64,000 bases of DNA, taken from positions 1 through 64,000 of the forward strand of contig CAMIPB010000010.1 in the NCBI GenBank assembly GCA_946223355.1, read 5' to 3'. Position 1 is the stretch's first letter; every line of letters begins with the position of its first letter. The DNA is from an uncultured Corynebacterium sp. (GTDB lineage Bacteria > Actinomycetota > Actinomycetes > Mycobacteriales > Mycobacteriaceae). The translations under genes and the position numbers were made by a program. Below, in pieces: positions 8,030-16,127 of the stretch. The notes below the pieces were generated by a model, which worked only from the letters and a program-made list of their open reading frames with translations, was not told the DNA's origin and did no database searches.

Positions 8030-9877
8030 ATGAACACACGCCGACATCGCCACGGTGTGCGCCGCTCACGTTTGAACGAAATGACTGGTGCAATCGCAGC
8101 CGTGACAGTGGCACTCTCCCTGCCTGCTTTGTCATTGTCGGCGTGTGTGGCACGTCCTGGTCCGCCGCCTCTAGCGGAGGACGCACCTAAGGAACCGAGC
8201 ATCGACGAGGCGTCGGAAAGCCCTGCCACCACTACGACGAATGCAGAAAAACCAAATCCTGCGAAGCGTTCCACAGTTTCGGTGGGAATTGATGAGCTTC
8301 ACGACGGTCTTAATCCGCACCTGGCTGCCAATTCCTCTCCTGTAGTAGACGAAATCGCTGCATTAGTGTTGCCGTCTGCTTTCGTCGGTGGCGAGCTCAA
8401 TAAAGACCTATTGCTCTCAGCACAAGAACTTCCCGTAGAACAACGCCCCGCTGATACCAATGGGGAAGAACAGGACACGAGTGCCCCTTCATATCCAGCT
8501 CAGGGAGAAGCCACAGAGTCCACATCTACCGCACCAACTAGCGCGCACAATGCTCCACAAGTTGGTACCCGCGGGCCTAAGACTGCAGGTAAATACGTAC
8601 AGCGCGTGCGTTATGAGATAGCTCCCGCTGCACAATGGTCAGATGGCAAGCCAATTACGGCTGAAGACTTTAAGTACTTATGGCAATCGATGGTGACGCA
8701 TTCCGGGGTAGTTGATCCAGCTGGCTACCACGCCATCGGCGATATCGACTCCACAGCGAGTGGCCGAGTGGTCGAGGTCTATTTCACCCACCGGGTAGAG
8801 GATTGGCAGCTATTATTTGGCAACTTGTTGCCTGCGCATCTACTCAACAATAATCCTGATTCCTTTAGTTCAGATTTGGCAAACGGAATTCCCGCGTCCG
8901 CTGGACGCTATGAAGTCGTTTTGGTCGATCGCGCTCGGGGGGTTGTTGAGCTCAATCGAAATGACAGGTACTGGGGCGCAAATCCCGCGCATATCGACGT
9001 AGTCCGGCTGATCACAGTTCGTAGTACTGCACAAGGTGTTGATCTGCTTCGGACTAAACAAGTCGCATTCGCTGATATTTCACCTGGAGAAACAACCCGG
9101 GAAGCCTTCGAGCTTGTTCCAGGAGTGACTACGAGAGCACTTGATCCACAAAGTCATCTCAGCCTTCAGCTTTCGCAACGCTCTGAGATTCTCAATGACA
9201 CCTTTCAGCGCCGAAGGCTCATCGCCGCACTGGACATGGAGAAGTTGGCGCGGCTAACTACCGGGCGGTCACACAACAACGAAATTCCAAAAGCCTTTAA
9301 CGCAACTGCAGAGGCGAAATTGGATAGAGCAAGGATTAGTAAGTTAGCAAATGCAACTGGCGATCGGCCTCTTAAGATTGCCGCAGATCCAGCGGATCCA
9401 CTGGCATCATCAGCAGTGCGCACAATCGTCGATATGCTCGCAGCCCACGATGTCAAGGCTGAGGTAGTGTCCGTTGGGTTTGACGAGCTTACTACGAAAT
9501 ACGTTCCACAAGGGCTGGTGGACGCGGTAGTCTCGTGGAAGCCAGCCCACGTAACTTCAGTATCCGCCGCCAGTGAGTTTCTGTGCCCCAATGACTCTGA
9601 TGTTCCATGGGGAAGTAGTTTTACCAGCGTTTGTCCACCAGACGCGAAAGAAACCTTTAAAGATATGTTGGCAGGAAAATATTCCGCTGACGAACGTGAA
9701 GCGATTCTCCAAGAATTTAATAACCAACATTTTTATACGGTTCCAATCGTTGCCGAATCCCGTATCCACGCTCGTAGCGAAGGTTTGACTAACTATGTTG
9801 TTCCTGAGTCAAGCGATGCAACCGATAAAGGGGGCGAGCTTGTCGACGTCGCGACGTGGCATCTGCGTTCACCGTAA
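8030..9877 (+). CDS. LpqW-like family 5 substrate-binding lipoprotein
   Basis: The 615-residue protein has an Arg-rich N-terminus, a hydrophobic segment and the lipobox LSLSAC with Cys39, so it should be lipid-anchored outside the membrane. The body is a family 5 (oligopeptide-binding type) extracellular solute-binding fold, with YEIAPAAQWSDGKPITAEDFKYLWQS and YHAIGDIDS segments. No permease or ATPase genes accompany it. In mycobacteria the equivalent gene next to typA is lpqW, which tunes phosphatidylinositol mannoside/lipoarabinomannan synthesis instead of peptide import. That role is inferred here from synteny. A Pro-, Glu- and Thr-rich insertion lies around residues 145-190. Confidence 0.82.
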   Translation: MNTRRHRHGVRRSRLNEMTGAIAAVTVALSLPALSLSACVARPGPPPLAEDAPKEPSIDEASESPATTTTNAEKPNPAKRSTVSVGIDELHDGLNPHLAANSSPVVDEIAALVLPSAFVGGELNKDLLLSAQELPVEQRPADTNGEEQDTSAPSYPAQGEATESTSTAPTSAHNAPQVGTRGPKTAGKYVQRVRYEIAPAAQWSDGKPITAEDFKYLWQSMVTHSGVVDPAGYHAIGDIDSTASGRVVEVYFTHRVEDWQLLFGNLLPAHLLNNNPDSFSSDLANGIPASAGRYEVVLVDRARGVVELNRNDRYWGANPAHIDVVRLITVRSTAQGVDLLRTKQVAFADISPGETTREAFELVPGVTTRALDPQSHLSLQLSQRSEILNDTFQRRRLIAALDMEKLARLTTGRSHNNEIPKAFNATAEAKLDRARISKLANATGDRPLKIAADPADPLASSAVRTIVDMLAAHDVKAEVVSVGFDELTTKYVPQGLVDAVVSWKPAHVTSVSAASEFLCPNDSDVPWGSSFTSVCPPDAKETFKDMLAGKYSADEREAILQEFNNQHFYTVPIVAESRIHARSEGLTNYVVPESSDATDKGGELVDVATWHLRSP

Positions 9878-9891
9878 ACCGTGTACACGGT
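9878..9891. promoter_or_regulatory. 14-base perfect palindrome between lpqW-like gene and mshB
   Basis: ACCGTGTACACGGT begins at the base after the upstream stop codon and is a perfect palindrome. CACGG-TGAA-CCGTG overlaps its right end. There is no T tract, so it fits an operator better than a terminator. The regulator is unknown. Confidence 0.4.
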
Positions 9892-9919
9892 GAACCGTGC
9901 TAAAACTGGAAGGGTGAAC

Positions 9920-10894
9920 ATGAACGCTGAAATCTGTAGGAATTCCGAGAAGGCAACTTCATTAGCTGGTTTGAGAGTCATTGCCTTGCATGCCCACCCG
10001 GATGACGAAGCACTATGGACGGGCGGCGCACTCGCTGAACTATCTGAGCACGGTGCTCACGTCACTGTAGTGACGTGCACGCTTGGTGAAGAAGGCGAGG
10101 TAATTGGTGACAAATATCGGCAGTTGACCGTTGATCATGCTGACCAGCTCGGTGGGTTCCGAATCGGAGAGCTTAAAGAAGCTTTGCAGATTTTGGGAGT
10201 ACACGGGCTTCACCTTGGTGGTGCAGGTCGCTATCGTGATTCCGGAATGGCAGGCACTTCTGCACACGAAAATCCGCGCGCATTTGTTAATAACGTCGAA
10301 AGTGCAACACAAGACTTTGCACAAATCATTTGTGAGATAAAACCTCACGCTATCCTCACCTATGGCCCTGATGGTGGCTATGGGCATCCTGATCACATCG
10401 CCGCTCATGAAGTCGCACACAAGGCAGCTGCGTTGGTGCGTAGTGCCGGCAAGTGGGATGTGCCGAGAATATGGTGGGAAACTACTCCACGAGACAAAGT
10501 TGATAAGGCTTTAGAGGCTTTTAGCGTTCCCGAAGGGTGGTCCATCGCAGACAATGTCTACTTGGCAGGTGGTACTGACAATTATTGGGACGTGGAACTG
10601 GCCCTTTCAGCTTCTGCATTTGACCGCAAGCGACGCGCGGTAGCTGCCCACGCCACCCAAATCTGGTTAGCAGATGGCACAGTTAGTGACGTGAACCCAC
10701 AACCAGCTTATGCTGAGGGACGCTCCTCACTCGCTCCGGTAGCGTTTGCTTTGAGTAACCTCAAACTCATGCCGCTGCTATTTACTGAGCACTACCAACT
10801 AGGTGAAGGGGAAGCACCGGCAGAGCCTGCCACTGTCGCCCTCCTTGGGTACGAAGACCTCAAAGCTAGCGGAGATACGAAGGTAGGACGATAG
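9920..10894 (+). CDS. mshB: Mycothiol pathway GlcNAc-Ins deacetylase MshB
   Basis: I place the start at the ATG at 9920, five bases after GGAAGGG; this gives 324 residues. The metal-dependent LmbE/PIG-L deacetylase motif AHPDDEALWTGG lies near residue 25, with His26 and Asp29 as zinc ligands. The third ligand is His in GYGHPDHIAAHE near residue 155. MshB removes acetate from GlcNAc-inositol in mycothiol synthesis, the thiol buffer of actinobacteria. The next gene encodes a small membrane protein, as beside mshB in mycobacteria. The alternative is the paralogous mycothiol conjugate amidase Mca, but the neighbours favour MshB. Confidence 0.9.
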   Translation: MNAEICRNSEKATSLAGLRVIALHAHPDDEALWTGGALAELSEHGAHVTVVTCTLGEEGEVIGDKYRQLTVDHADQLGGFRIGELKEALQILGVHGLHLGGAGRYRDSGMAGTSAHENPRAFVNNVESATQDFAQIICEIKPHAILTYGPDGGYGHPDHIAAHEVAHKAAALVRSAGKWDVPRIWWETTPRDKVDKALEAFSVPEGWSIADNVYLAGGTDNYWDVELALSASAFDRKRRAVAAHATQIWLADGTVSDVNPQPAYAEGRSSLAPVAFALSNLKLMPLLFTEHYQLGEGEAPAEPATVALLGYEDLKASGDTKVGR

Positions 10895-10897
10895 TAG

Positions 10898-11305
10898 TTG
10901 GGCACTCGTAATAGTCAGTCCGCGGGCTTTATCAGAGATGATTTTGACCGTGGGGAAGTGATCACAGGATTACTGTGGCTGTCCATTGGGGCGCTAATTT
11001 CCTTGCTTTTGGAGGTTATTTACCTCACAGCTTGGTTGCCCGTACCGGGTGGTGAAAAGGTACCGTTTCCCATCACGATTATTATTGCTTGGTGGTTTAA
11101 CTCGGTGCTTACCAAAACCGCTCTACTATGGGACTCTCGTCCTTTGGTCGCGTTAATCCCTGCGTATGTATGGATCATTGGTTATTTTGGTTTGATGTTT
11201 GGGGTTGCCTTTACAGGTGATCAAATGATGGCCAATAATATTCGCAGTATCTTGTTATTGTTTGCAGGAATAGTTGGTGCCGTTTGGCCATTTCTACGCC
11301 GTTAG
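10898..11305 (+). CDS. Small membrane protein downstream of mshB
   Basis: The 135-residue protein has four hydrophobic helices, at about residues 20-45, 58-72, 85-105 and 112-130, and no recognised domain. It appears to start with TTG at 10898, three bases after the mshB stop. An in-frame GTG at 10958 would cut into the first helix, so TTG is preferred. A membrane protein of unknown function occupies the same place after mshB in mycobacteria (the Rv1171 position). Close spacing suggests translation coupled to mshB, but nothing ties it to mycothiol chemistry directly. Confidence 0.65.
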   Translation: MGTRNSQSAGFIRDDFDRGEVITGLLWLSIGALISLLLEVIYLTAWLPVPGGEKVPFPITIIIAWWFNSVLTKTALLWDSRPLVALIPAYVWIIGYFGLMFGVAFTGDQMMANNIRSILLLFAGIVGAVWPFLRR

Positions 11306-11366
11306 TGACATACTAATCGCTAGCATTTCTAATAATTGATCTTTTTACAGGAGCACGAAAACTGTC

Positions 11367-11699
11367 ATGACTTACACAATCGCTCAGCCTTGCGTCGACG
11401 TCATGGATCGCTCGTGCGTAGAAGAATGCCCAGTGGATTGCATCTACGAGGGCAAGCGTTCTCTCTACATCCACCCAGATGAGTGTGTGGACTGTGGTGC
11501 ATGTGAACCTGCATGCCCAGTAGAGGCGATCTTCTACGAAGACGATGTCCCAGACGAGTGGATTGATTACAACGAAGCTAACGCAGCATTCTTTGATGAC
11601 CTCGGGTCTCCGGGTGGTGCCGCTGCTCTTGGTCCGCAGGACTTTGATGCGCCATTGATTGCTAAGCTCCCGCCGCAAAATCAAGACGTGGAACTTTAA
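11367..11699 (+). CDS. fdxC: Seven-iron ferredoxin FdxC
   Basis: The 110-residue acidic protein starts MTYTIAQPCVDVMDRSCVEE. It has the cysteine spacing of 3Fe-4S/4Fe-4S ferredoxins: Cys9 and Cys17 with Cys21 form the first cluster set, and CVDCGACEPACPVEAI supplies the second. It is a soluble electron carrier. The partner is not encoded nearby. AGGAGC lies about 12 bases ahead of the ATG, a long spacing. The ferredoxin-dapC order is conserved in mycobacteria and corynebacteria, so a shared transcript is likely. Confidence 0.93.
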   Translation: MTYTIAQPCVDVMDRSCVEECPVDCIYEGKRSLYIHPDECVDCGACEPACPVEAIFYEDDVPDEWIDYNEANAAFFDDLGSPGGAAALGPQDFDAPLIAKLPPQNQDVEL

Positions 11700-11734
11700 A
11701 CTTTCGCCCCTTATAGAGTGGTTAAGGAGTAGCT

Positions 11735-12832
11735 GTGGCTCGGAATTCGCTCCTGCACGCGTTACCAGATTTCCCCTGGAATTCCCTTGCGGAAGCTAAA
11801 GCAAAAGCAGCTGCGCATCCAGACGGCATCATCGATCTTTCCGTTGGAACGCCTGTTGATGACGTAGCACCGGGCGTGCAGCTAGCATTAGCAAATGCAG
11901 CAGGGCTTTCCGGCTACCCAACTACCCAAGGCACGCTGCAACTGCGCGAAGCGATTACCGACGCCTTGCGACGCCGCTACGATATCGCAGGCGTGGATAG
12001 CGAATCAGTTCTCCCCGTAATCGGAACCAAAGAGGCGATTGCTTGGCTGCCAACGTTGTTGGGGATGCGCGGGCAAAAAGTTGCAATTCCTACGGTTGCG
12101 TATCCCACCTACGAGGTTGGTGCCTTACTCGCGGGGGCACAACCTGTTCGTGCAGATAACCCTGAAGACTTTGGGGATGCGGCGTTGGTGTTTATTAACT
12201 CACCATCCAACCCCACTGGAGCTGTGCTGGATGTAGAGCACTTACGGGCGATAGTTGCGTGGGCCCGGGAAAATAACTCCATCGTTGCCTCCGATGAGTG
12301 CTATTTAGGCTTGGGGTACAGCAATGAGCACCCGCCAGTTTCAATCTTGGACCCGCAGGTAACTGATGGTGACAACACGGGATTGCTCGCCATGCACTCT
12401 TTGTCGAAGACCTCTAACTTGGCAAGCTATCGTGCAGGATTTTTCGCGGGAGATAGGCAGCTAATCACCGAACTTCTTGAGCTACGTAAGCACGCAGGCT
12501 TGATGGTTCCTGGACCAATCCAAGAAGCGATGGTTGCTGCTTTGCAGGAGGACTACTCTGAACAGCTACAGCGCCAAAGGTACGCGCTGCGTCGCGCAAA
12601 GTTGATGAAAGCTCTTGTAAAGGCTGGCTTTGAAGTTTCGGCATCTCATGCGGGACTCTACTTATGGGTCAGCCGAGGAGAGAACTGCCGTGTAACAGTT
12701 GATTGGTTAGCTGAACGTGGAATTCTGGTGGCTCCGGGTGATTTCTACGGTGAATCAGGTGAGAGTTTTGTCCGCATCGGGCTCAACGGAACCGATGATC
12801 AAATTGATGCAGCCGTCGCACGACTTAGTTGA
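11735..12832 (+). CDS. dapC: Succinyldiaminopimelate transaminase DapC
   Basis: The 365-residue protein is a fold-type I PLP aminotransferase. DLSVGTPVDD begins the substrate-binding segment, and FINSPSNPTG holds the conserved Asn. The PLP lysine lies in MHSLSKTSNLASYRAGF near residue 228, and the carboxylate-binding Arg is in SFVRIGLNG near the end. DapC converts N-succinyl-2-amino-6-oxopimelate to N-succinyl-LL-diaminopimelate in the succinylase branch of lysine and cell-wall DAP synthesis. The GTG start at 11735 follows AAGGAG. dapD and dapE lie 2-6 kb away, which supports the assignment over a generic aminotransferase. Confidence 0.9.
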   Translation: MARNSLLHALPDFPWNSLAEAKAKAAAHPDGIIDLSVGTPVDDVAPGVQLALANAAGLSGYPTTQGTLQLREAITDALRRRYDIAGVDSESVLPVIGTKEAIAWLPTLLGMRGQKVAIPTVAYPTYEVGALLAGAQPVRADNPEDFGDAALVFINSPSNPTGAVLDVEHLRAIVAWARENNSIVASDECYLGLGYSNEHPPVSILDPQVTDGDNTGLLAMHSLSKTSNLASYRAGFFAGDRQLITELLELRKHAGLMVPGPIQEAMVAALQEDYSEQLQRQRYALRRAKLMKALVKAGFEVSASHAGLYLWVSRGENCRVTVDWLAERGILVAPGDFYGESGESFVRIGLNGTDDQIDAAVARLS

Positions 12833-12912
12833 TGAATTTAGGTGCTAGGCCGTCTTCCCGGTATTATTAATGAGATTCAATTTTAAGTCTGTTCTAAGGG
12901 AGGCCGGGGCTG

Positions 12913-13545
12913 GTGGCTGAAATCAATGCACATCAAGCGGAAACCGCCGCAAACTCTGTCATGTCTCCCAACGTAACGCATCCAAAAGTCCCGTTGTCAG
13001 CACGTATTCGCGGAAACGTGGAACAATTCTTCAAGTTTGGACTTGTCGGTGGTTCAGGAACAGTTATCAATCTTGCTGCGACATATTGCTGCACCAAGTA
13101 TTTGGAATTGGTCATGCACGGTCATGAGAATGACGTTATTTGGCCTATCGCTGGCACGGATTTTAACGTGCGTTGGTACAACGTCATTGTGTGCATAGCG
13201 TTCCTGATCGCGAATACCTGGAACTATCAGCTCAACCGGATGTGGACCTTCAAATCCGTTAACAAAGTGAGCTGGTGGCGCGGATATTTCCCCTTCTTGG
13301 CCACCGGAATCGGTGCCCTCGTTGCTTCGAGCATTGTGGTTGTCTTGTTAATGAACCCCACATCGCCCATCGGTCTGCCTGATGAAATATTCGATAATTC
13401 CTCGGGCCTACGCCGTAAATTTTATTGGGCTAGTGCAATCTCTATTGTGGCCGCGATGCCAATCAACTTTATCTTTAATAAGTTGTGGACATTTAGGTCT
13501 AAACCGACTGGCTTGAGGCTAGTCGCGGAGGAAGCACCACGCTAG
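12913..13545 (+). CDS. GtrA-like membrane protein
   Basis: The 210-residue protein has four membrane helices in the GtrA pattern. The first is preceded by EQFFKFGLVGGSGTVINL. NTWNYQLNRMWTFKS and FIFNKLWTFRSK are the family's two 'NF...N..WTF' signatures after helices 2 and 4. GtrA proteins are thought to flip or escort polyprenyl-linked sugars for surface glycans. The GTG start at 12913 follows GGGAGG. It is convergent with the permease at 13574. Its role in arabinogalactan or another cell-wall glycan is only an inference from the actinobacterial context. Confidence 0.85.
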   Translation: MAEINAHQAETAANSVMSPNVTHPKVPLSARIRGNVEQFFKFGLVGGSGTVINLAATYCCTKYLELVMHGHENDVIWPIAGTDFNVRWYNVIVCIAFLIANTWNYQLNRMWTFKSVNKVSWWRGYFPFLATGIGALVASSIVVVLLMNPTSPIGLPDEIFDNSSGLRRKFYWASAISIVAAMPINFIFNKLWTFRSKPTGLRLVAEEAPR

Positions 13546-13573
13546 TCCTTTTGGCGCTGTGGTCATTCGTTGA

Positions 13574-14977
13574 TTATTCGCCGGGTAGTGGGGTAGTAGC
13601 ACTTGGCGATATTTTTCGAATCGCAGAACTAATGAGGCTGGCCACCACCAAGAGGCTAAACATGATTGCTGCAGAAAGCAGCTGAACTCTTGATGAAGCA
13701 TCTGTCAGCATAAGAATAAAAAGCCCAGCCAAAATCGCCAACGTGAACCAAGTGAGGAAAGGATAGGCCCACATCCTGATAGGAAGTGGGGATATCTTCT
13801 CTAAGCGCGGACGCAGACGCAGCTGAGCTACCGCGATAAAAGCCCACACAATCAACAGCGATGCACCTGCGGAATTCAGCATGAAACCAAGTAGCCAACC
13901 CGTATCTACATAGTTGAGCACAACCATTACTGCTGATAGTAAGACTGACAATACGATGGCGTTAAAGGGCACACCACGGGTGTTTGTGGACGCAAAGATT
14001 GATGGAGCCTCTCCACGGGATGCCAAAGAGTGCATCATGCGTGAGGAGGCGTATATCTGGGCATTAAACGCTGACAAGAGTGCTAAGACAATGACTACTT
14101 CCATGAAGCCTGCTGCTCCTGGAATACCAGCTCGTTCCAGGACCATCGTGAATGGAGAGTCCTCGGCGGAATCGGCAGCCCCCAACGCGGAATAAGGAAG
14201 CAAGAATGTAATGACTAGCACTGAACCAAGATAGAAGATGGCAATGCGCATAAAGGTTGAGCGAACTGCTTGGATCAATGAACCTTGTGGGTCTTCGGAT
14301 TCAGCAGCGGCGATAGCTACGACTTCAATGCCACCAAAAGCAAAGGCGACAGCAAGGATTCCGGCGGCAATGCCAGAAATTCCATTTGGCGCAAATCCAT
14401 CCGCCAAAAACACGTCAGTACCAATAAACGTATGACCCGGCAAGAGCCCAAAAATCAGGAGTGTGCCGACAACGAGAAAGCCTACGAGGACGGCTACTTT
14501 AATGAAGGCAAACCAATACTCAAACTCGCCAAACATGCGTACACGCAACAAATTCACCGCGCCAAAAAACGCTACGCATACTGCTGCTGGTATCCACGGA
14601 GCGACGCCAAACCATGCACCGATAAACGCTGAAGCACCGGTGATCTCAGCTCCCAACACTGCGACTGTAGCCAGCCAGTAGATCCAACCTTGGGTGAAAC
14701 CAGCCCAGTGACCGATTCCGTGTTCTGCATATTCTGAGAAGGAACCAGAAGCAGGAATGACGGTACCCATCTCACCTAGCATCTGCATGATGAGAATTGC
14801 CAGAGTGCCGGCGATAATATACGCGACCAGCACTGCCGGGCCCGCAGCGGAAATACCGACACCGGTACCGAGGAAGAGGCCAGCGCCGATTGTAGAGCCT
14901 AAACCCATCATCGTGAGATGCCGGGTTTTCAAGCCACCCTTGAGTGCACTTGATTCATTACGTTGGGGATTATTCAC
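13574..14977 (-). CDS. Amino-acid permease, APC superfamily (paralogue 1)
   Basis: The 467-residue protein has twelve predicted helices and the AAT-family signature LTMMGLGSTIGAGLFLGTG in helix 1. AFAFGGIEVVAIAAAESEDP marks helix 6 and its following loop. Such permeases import amino acids by proton symport; the substrate cannot be read. It starts with GTG ten bases after the dapD stop on the same strand and has no clear ribosome site of its own, so it probably depends on dapD for expression. A paralogue of identical length lies on the other side of dapD at 16128-17531. An association with lysine or DAP metabolism is inference. Confidence 0.88.
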   Translation of the reverse strand: MNNPQRNESSALKGGLKTRHLTMMGLGSTIGAGLFLGTGVGISAAGPAVLVAYIIAGTLAILIMQMLGEMGTVIPASGSFSEYAEHGIGHWAGFTQGWIYWLATVAVLGAEITGASAFIGAWFGVAPWIPAAVCVAFFGAVNLLRVRMFGEFEYWFAFIKVAVLVGFLVVGTLLIFGLLPGHTFIGTDVFLADGFAPNGISGIAAGILAVAFAFGGIEVVAIAAAESEDPQGSLIQAVRSTFMRIAIFYLGSVLVITFLLPYSALGAADSAEDSPFTMVLERAGIPGAAGFMEVVIVLALLSAFNAQIYASSRMMHSLASRGEAPSIFASTNTRGVPFNAIVLSVLLSAVMVVLNYVDTGWLLGFMLNSAGASLLIVWAFIAVAQLRLRPRLEKISPLPIRMWAYPFLTWFTLAILAGLFILMLTDASSRVQLLSAAIMFSLLVVASLISSAIRKISPSATTPLPGE

Positions 14978-14987
14978 CCATTAGACT

Positions 14988-15956
14988 CTAGTTGTTGTGT
15001 AGTGATTCGTTCAAAGCGACTGCATCGGCTTTCCACTCGGATGCTTCAACCTGCCCGTTCACGGAGTTACGGCGGAAGAGAATGCCTGAAGCGCCAGAAA
15101 GCACTGATGCTTTAACTGAGGTTCCGTTTTCCACGGCAGCAGCCTTTGCCACGCTTCCGTAGCAAATTACCTTGGTTCCGCCGGTGATATACAAGCCAGC
15201 TTCTACCACGCAATCGTTGCCCAAGGAAATGCCAATGCCCGAGTTGGCGCCTAGGAGGCAGCGTTTACCAACTGAAATGGTCTCTTTGCCACCACCGGAA
15301 AGGGTACCCATGATTGAGGCGCCGCCACCGATGTCGGTGCCATCACCCACGATAACTCCAGCAGAAATACGGCCTTCCACCATCGAGGATCCGAGAGTAC
15401 CGGCGTTAAAGTTAACAAACCCTTCGTGCATGACCGTGGTGCCTTCTGCGAGGTAGGCGCCCAAGCGGACGCGGTCAGCATCGCCGATACGTACACCAGT
15501 TGGGACAACGTAATCCACCATGCGTGGGAATTTATCTACTGAGAATACGGTGACTGGTCCACGAGAAGCCAAACGTCCACGGGTCATTTGGAAATCAGCA
15601 ACTGCGCAAGGGCCGTAGTTGGTCCACACGACGTTTGCGAGGAGATTGAAGATGCCATCGAGATTGACTTCATGTGGCTTGACCAGGCGATGGGAGAGCA
15701 TGTGCAGGCGCAGATACGCATCGTAGGCATCCACCGGCGTAGCAGAAAGGTCATTGATAGTGGAAAACACCGGGACGCGCGCTACTCCGCGTTCTTCATC
15801 AGGGCCGACCAATGCCTCAAACTGTTGGGGTACCTGCTCGAGCCGAACTGTTTGCGTGGAAGTGACTTCCTCGTCGATGCGAATGGATGGATACCAGACA
15901 TCGAGTACGGTTCCATCGTGAGTGATGGTGGCAATTCCTCGTGCGCTCGCGTGCAT
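14988..15956 (-). CDS. dapD: Tetrahydrodipicolinate N-succinyltransferase DapD
   Basis: The 322-residue protein has the actinobacterial DapD form. An N-terminal alpha/beta domain of about 130 residues is followed by a left-handed beta helix of hexapeptide repeats (residues about 165-280), including RLGAYLAEGTTVMHEGFVNF and GGGASIMGTLSGGGK. It transfers succinyl from succinyl-CoA to tetrahydrodipicolinate, the entry to the succinylase branch of DAP/lysine synthesis. dapC and dapE are nearby. A promoter with an embedded hairpin lies about 50-80 bases upstream. The permease at 13574 probably shares the transcript. Confidence 0.95.
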   Translation of the reverse strand: MHASARGIATITHDGTVLDVWYPSIRIDEEVTSTQTVRLEQVPQQFEALVGPDEERGVARVPVFSTINDLSATPVDAYDAYLRLHMLSHRLVKPHEVNLDGIFNLLANVVWTNYGPCAVADFQMTRGRLASRGPVTVFSVDKFPRMVDYVVPTGVRIGDADRVRLGAYLAEGTTVMHEGFVNFNAGTLGSSMVEGRISAGVIVGDGTDIGGGASIMGTLSGGGKETISVGKRCLLGANSGIGISLGNDCVVEAGLYITGGTKVICYGSVAKAAAVENGTSVKASVLSGASGILFRRNSVNGQVEASEWKADAVALNESLHNN

Positions 15957-16006
15957 TTTAATGGCCCTGAAACCTTAAAGTTGAAGTAGAGATTAGATAA
16001 TTGGAG

Positions 16007-16035
16007 ATCGTAGCCCTAAACGAAGATTAGGGCAA
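16007..16035 (-). promoter_or_regulatory. dapD promoter with an embedded inverted repeat
   Basis: On the reverse strand TTGCCC (16035-16030) is followed by a 17-base spacer and TACGAT (16012-16007), a good sigma-70-type promoter. GCCCTAA at 16013-16019 and TTAGGGC at 16027-16033 form a perfect 7-base inverted repeat that fills the spacer and overlaps the -35 box. It could be an operator or a hairpin. No lysine riboswitch was recognised. Confidence 0.5.
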
Positions 16036-16127
16036 CGGTCGATCCAATATATTGACATCTTTCATATCGCTGATTTCAACGCCTGCGTTACCACGTCTTG
16101 ACTAAGCCTTGACTAAGGCGACTAAGG

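Noticed and set aside
16090..16127. Short direct repeats of GACTAAG between permease 2 and dapD
   Set aside because: Three imperfect copies within 35 bases; too short and irregular to support a site.
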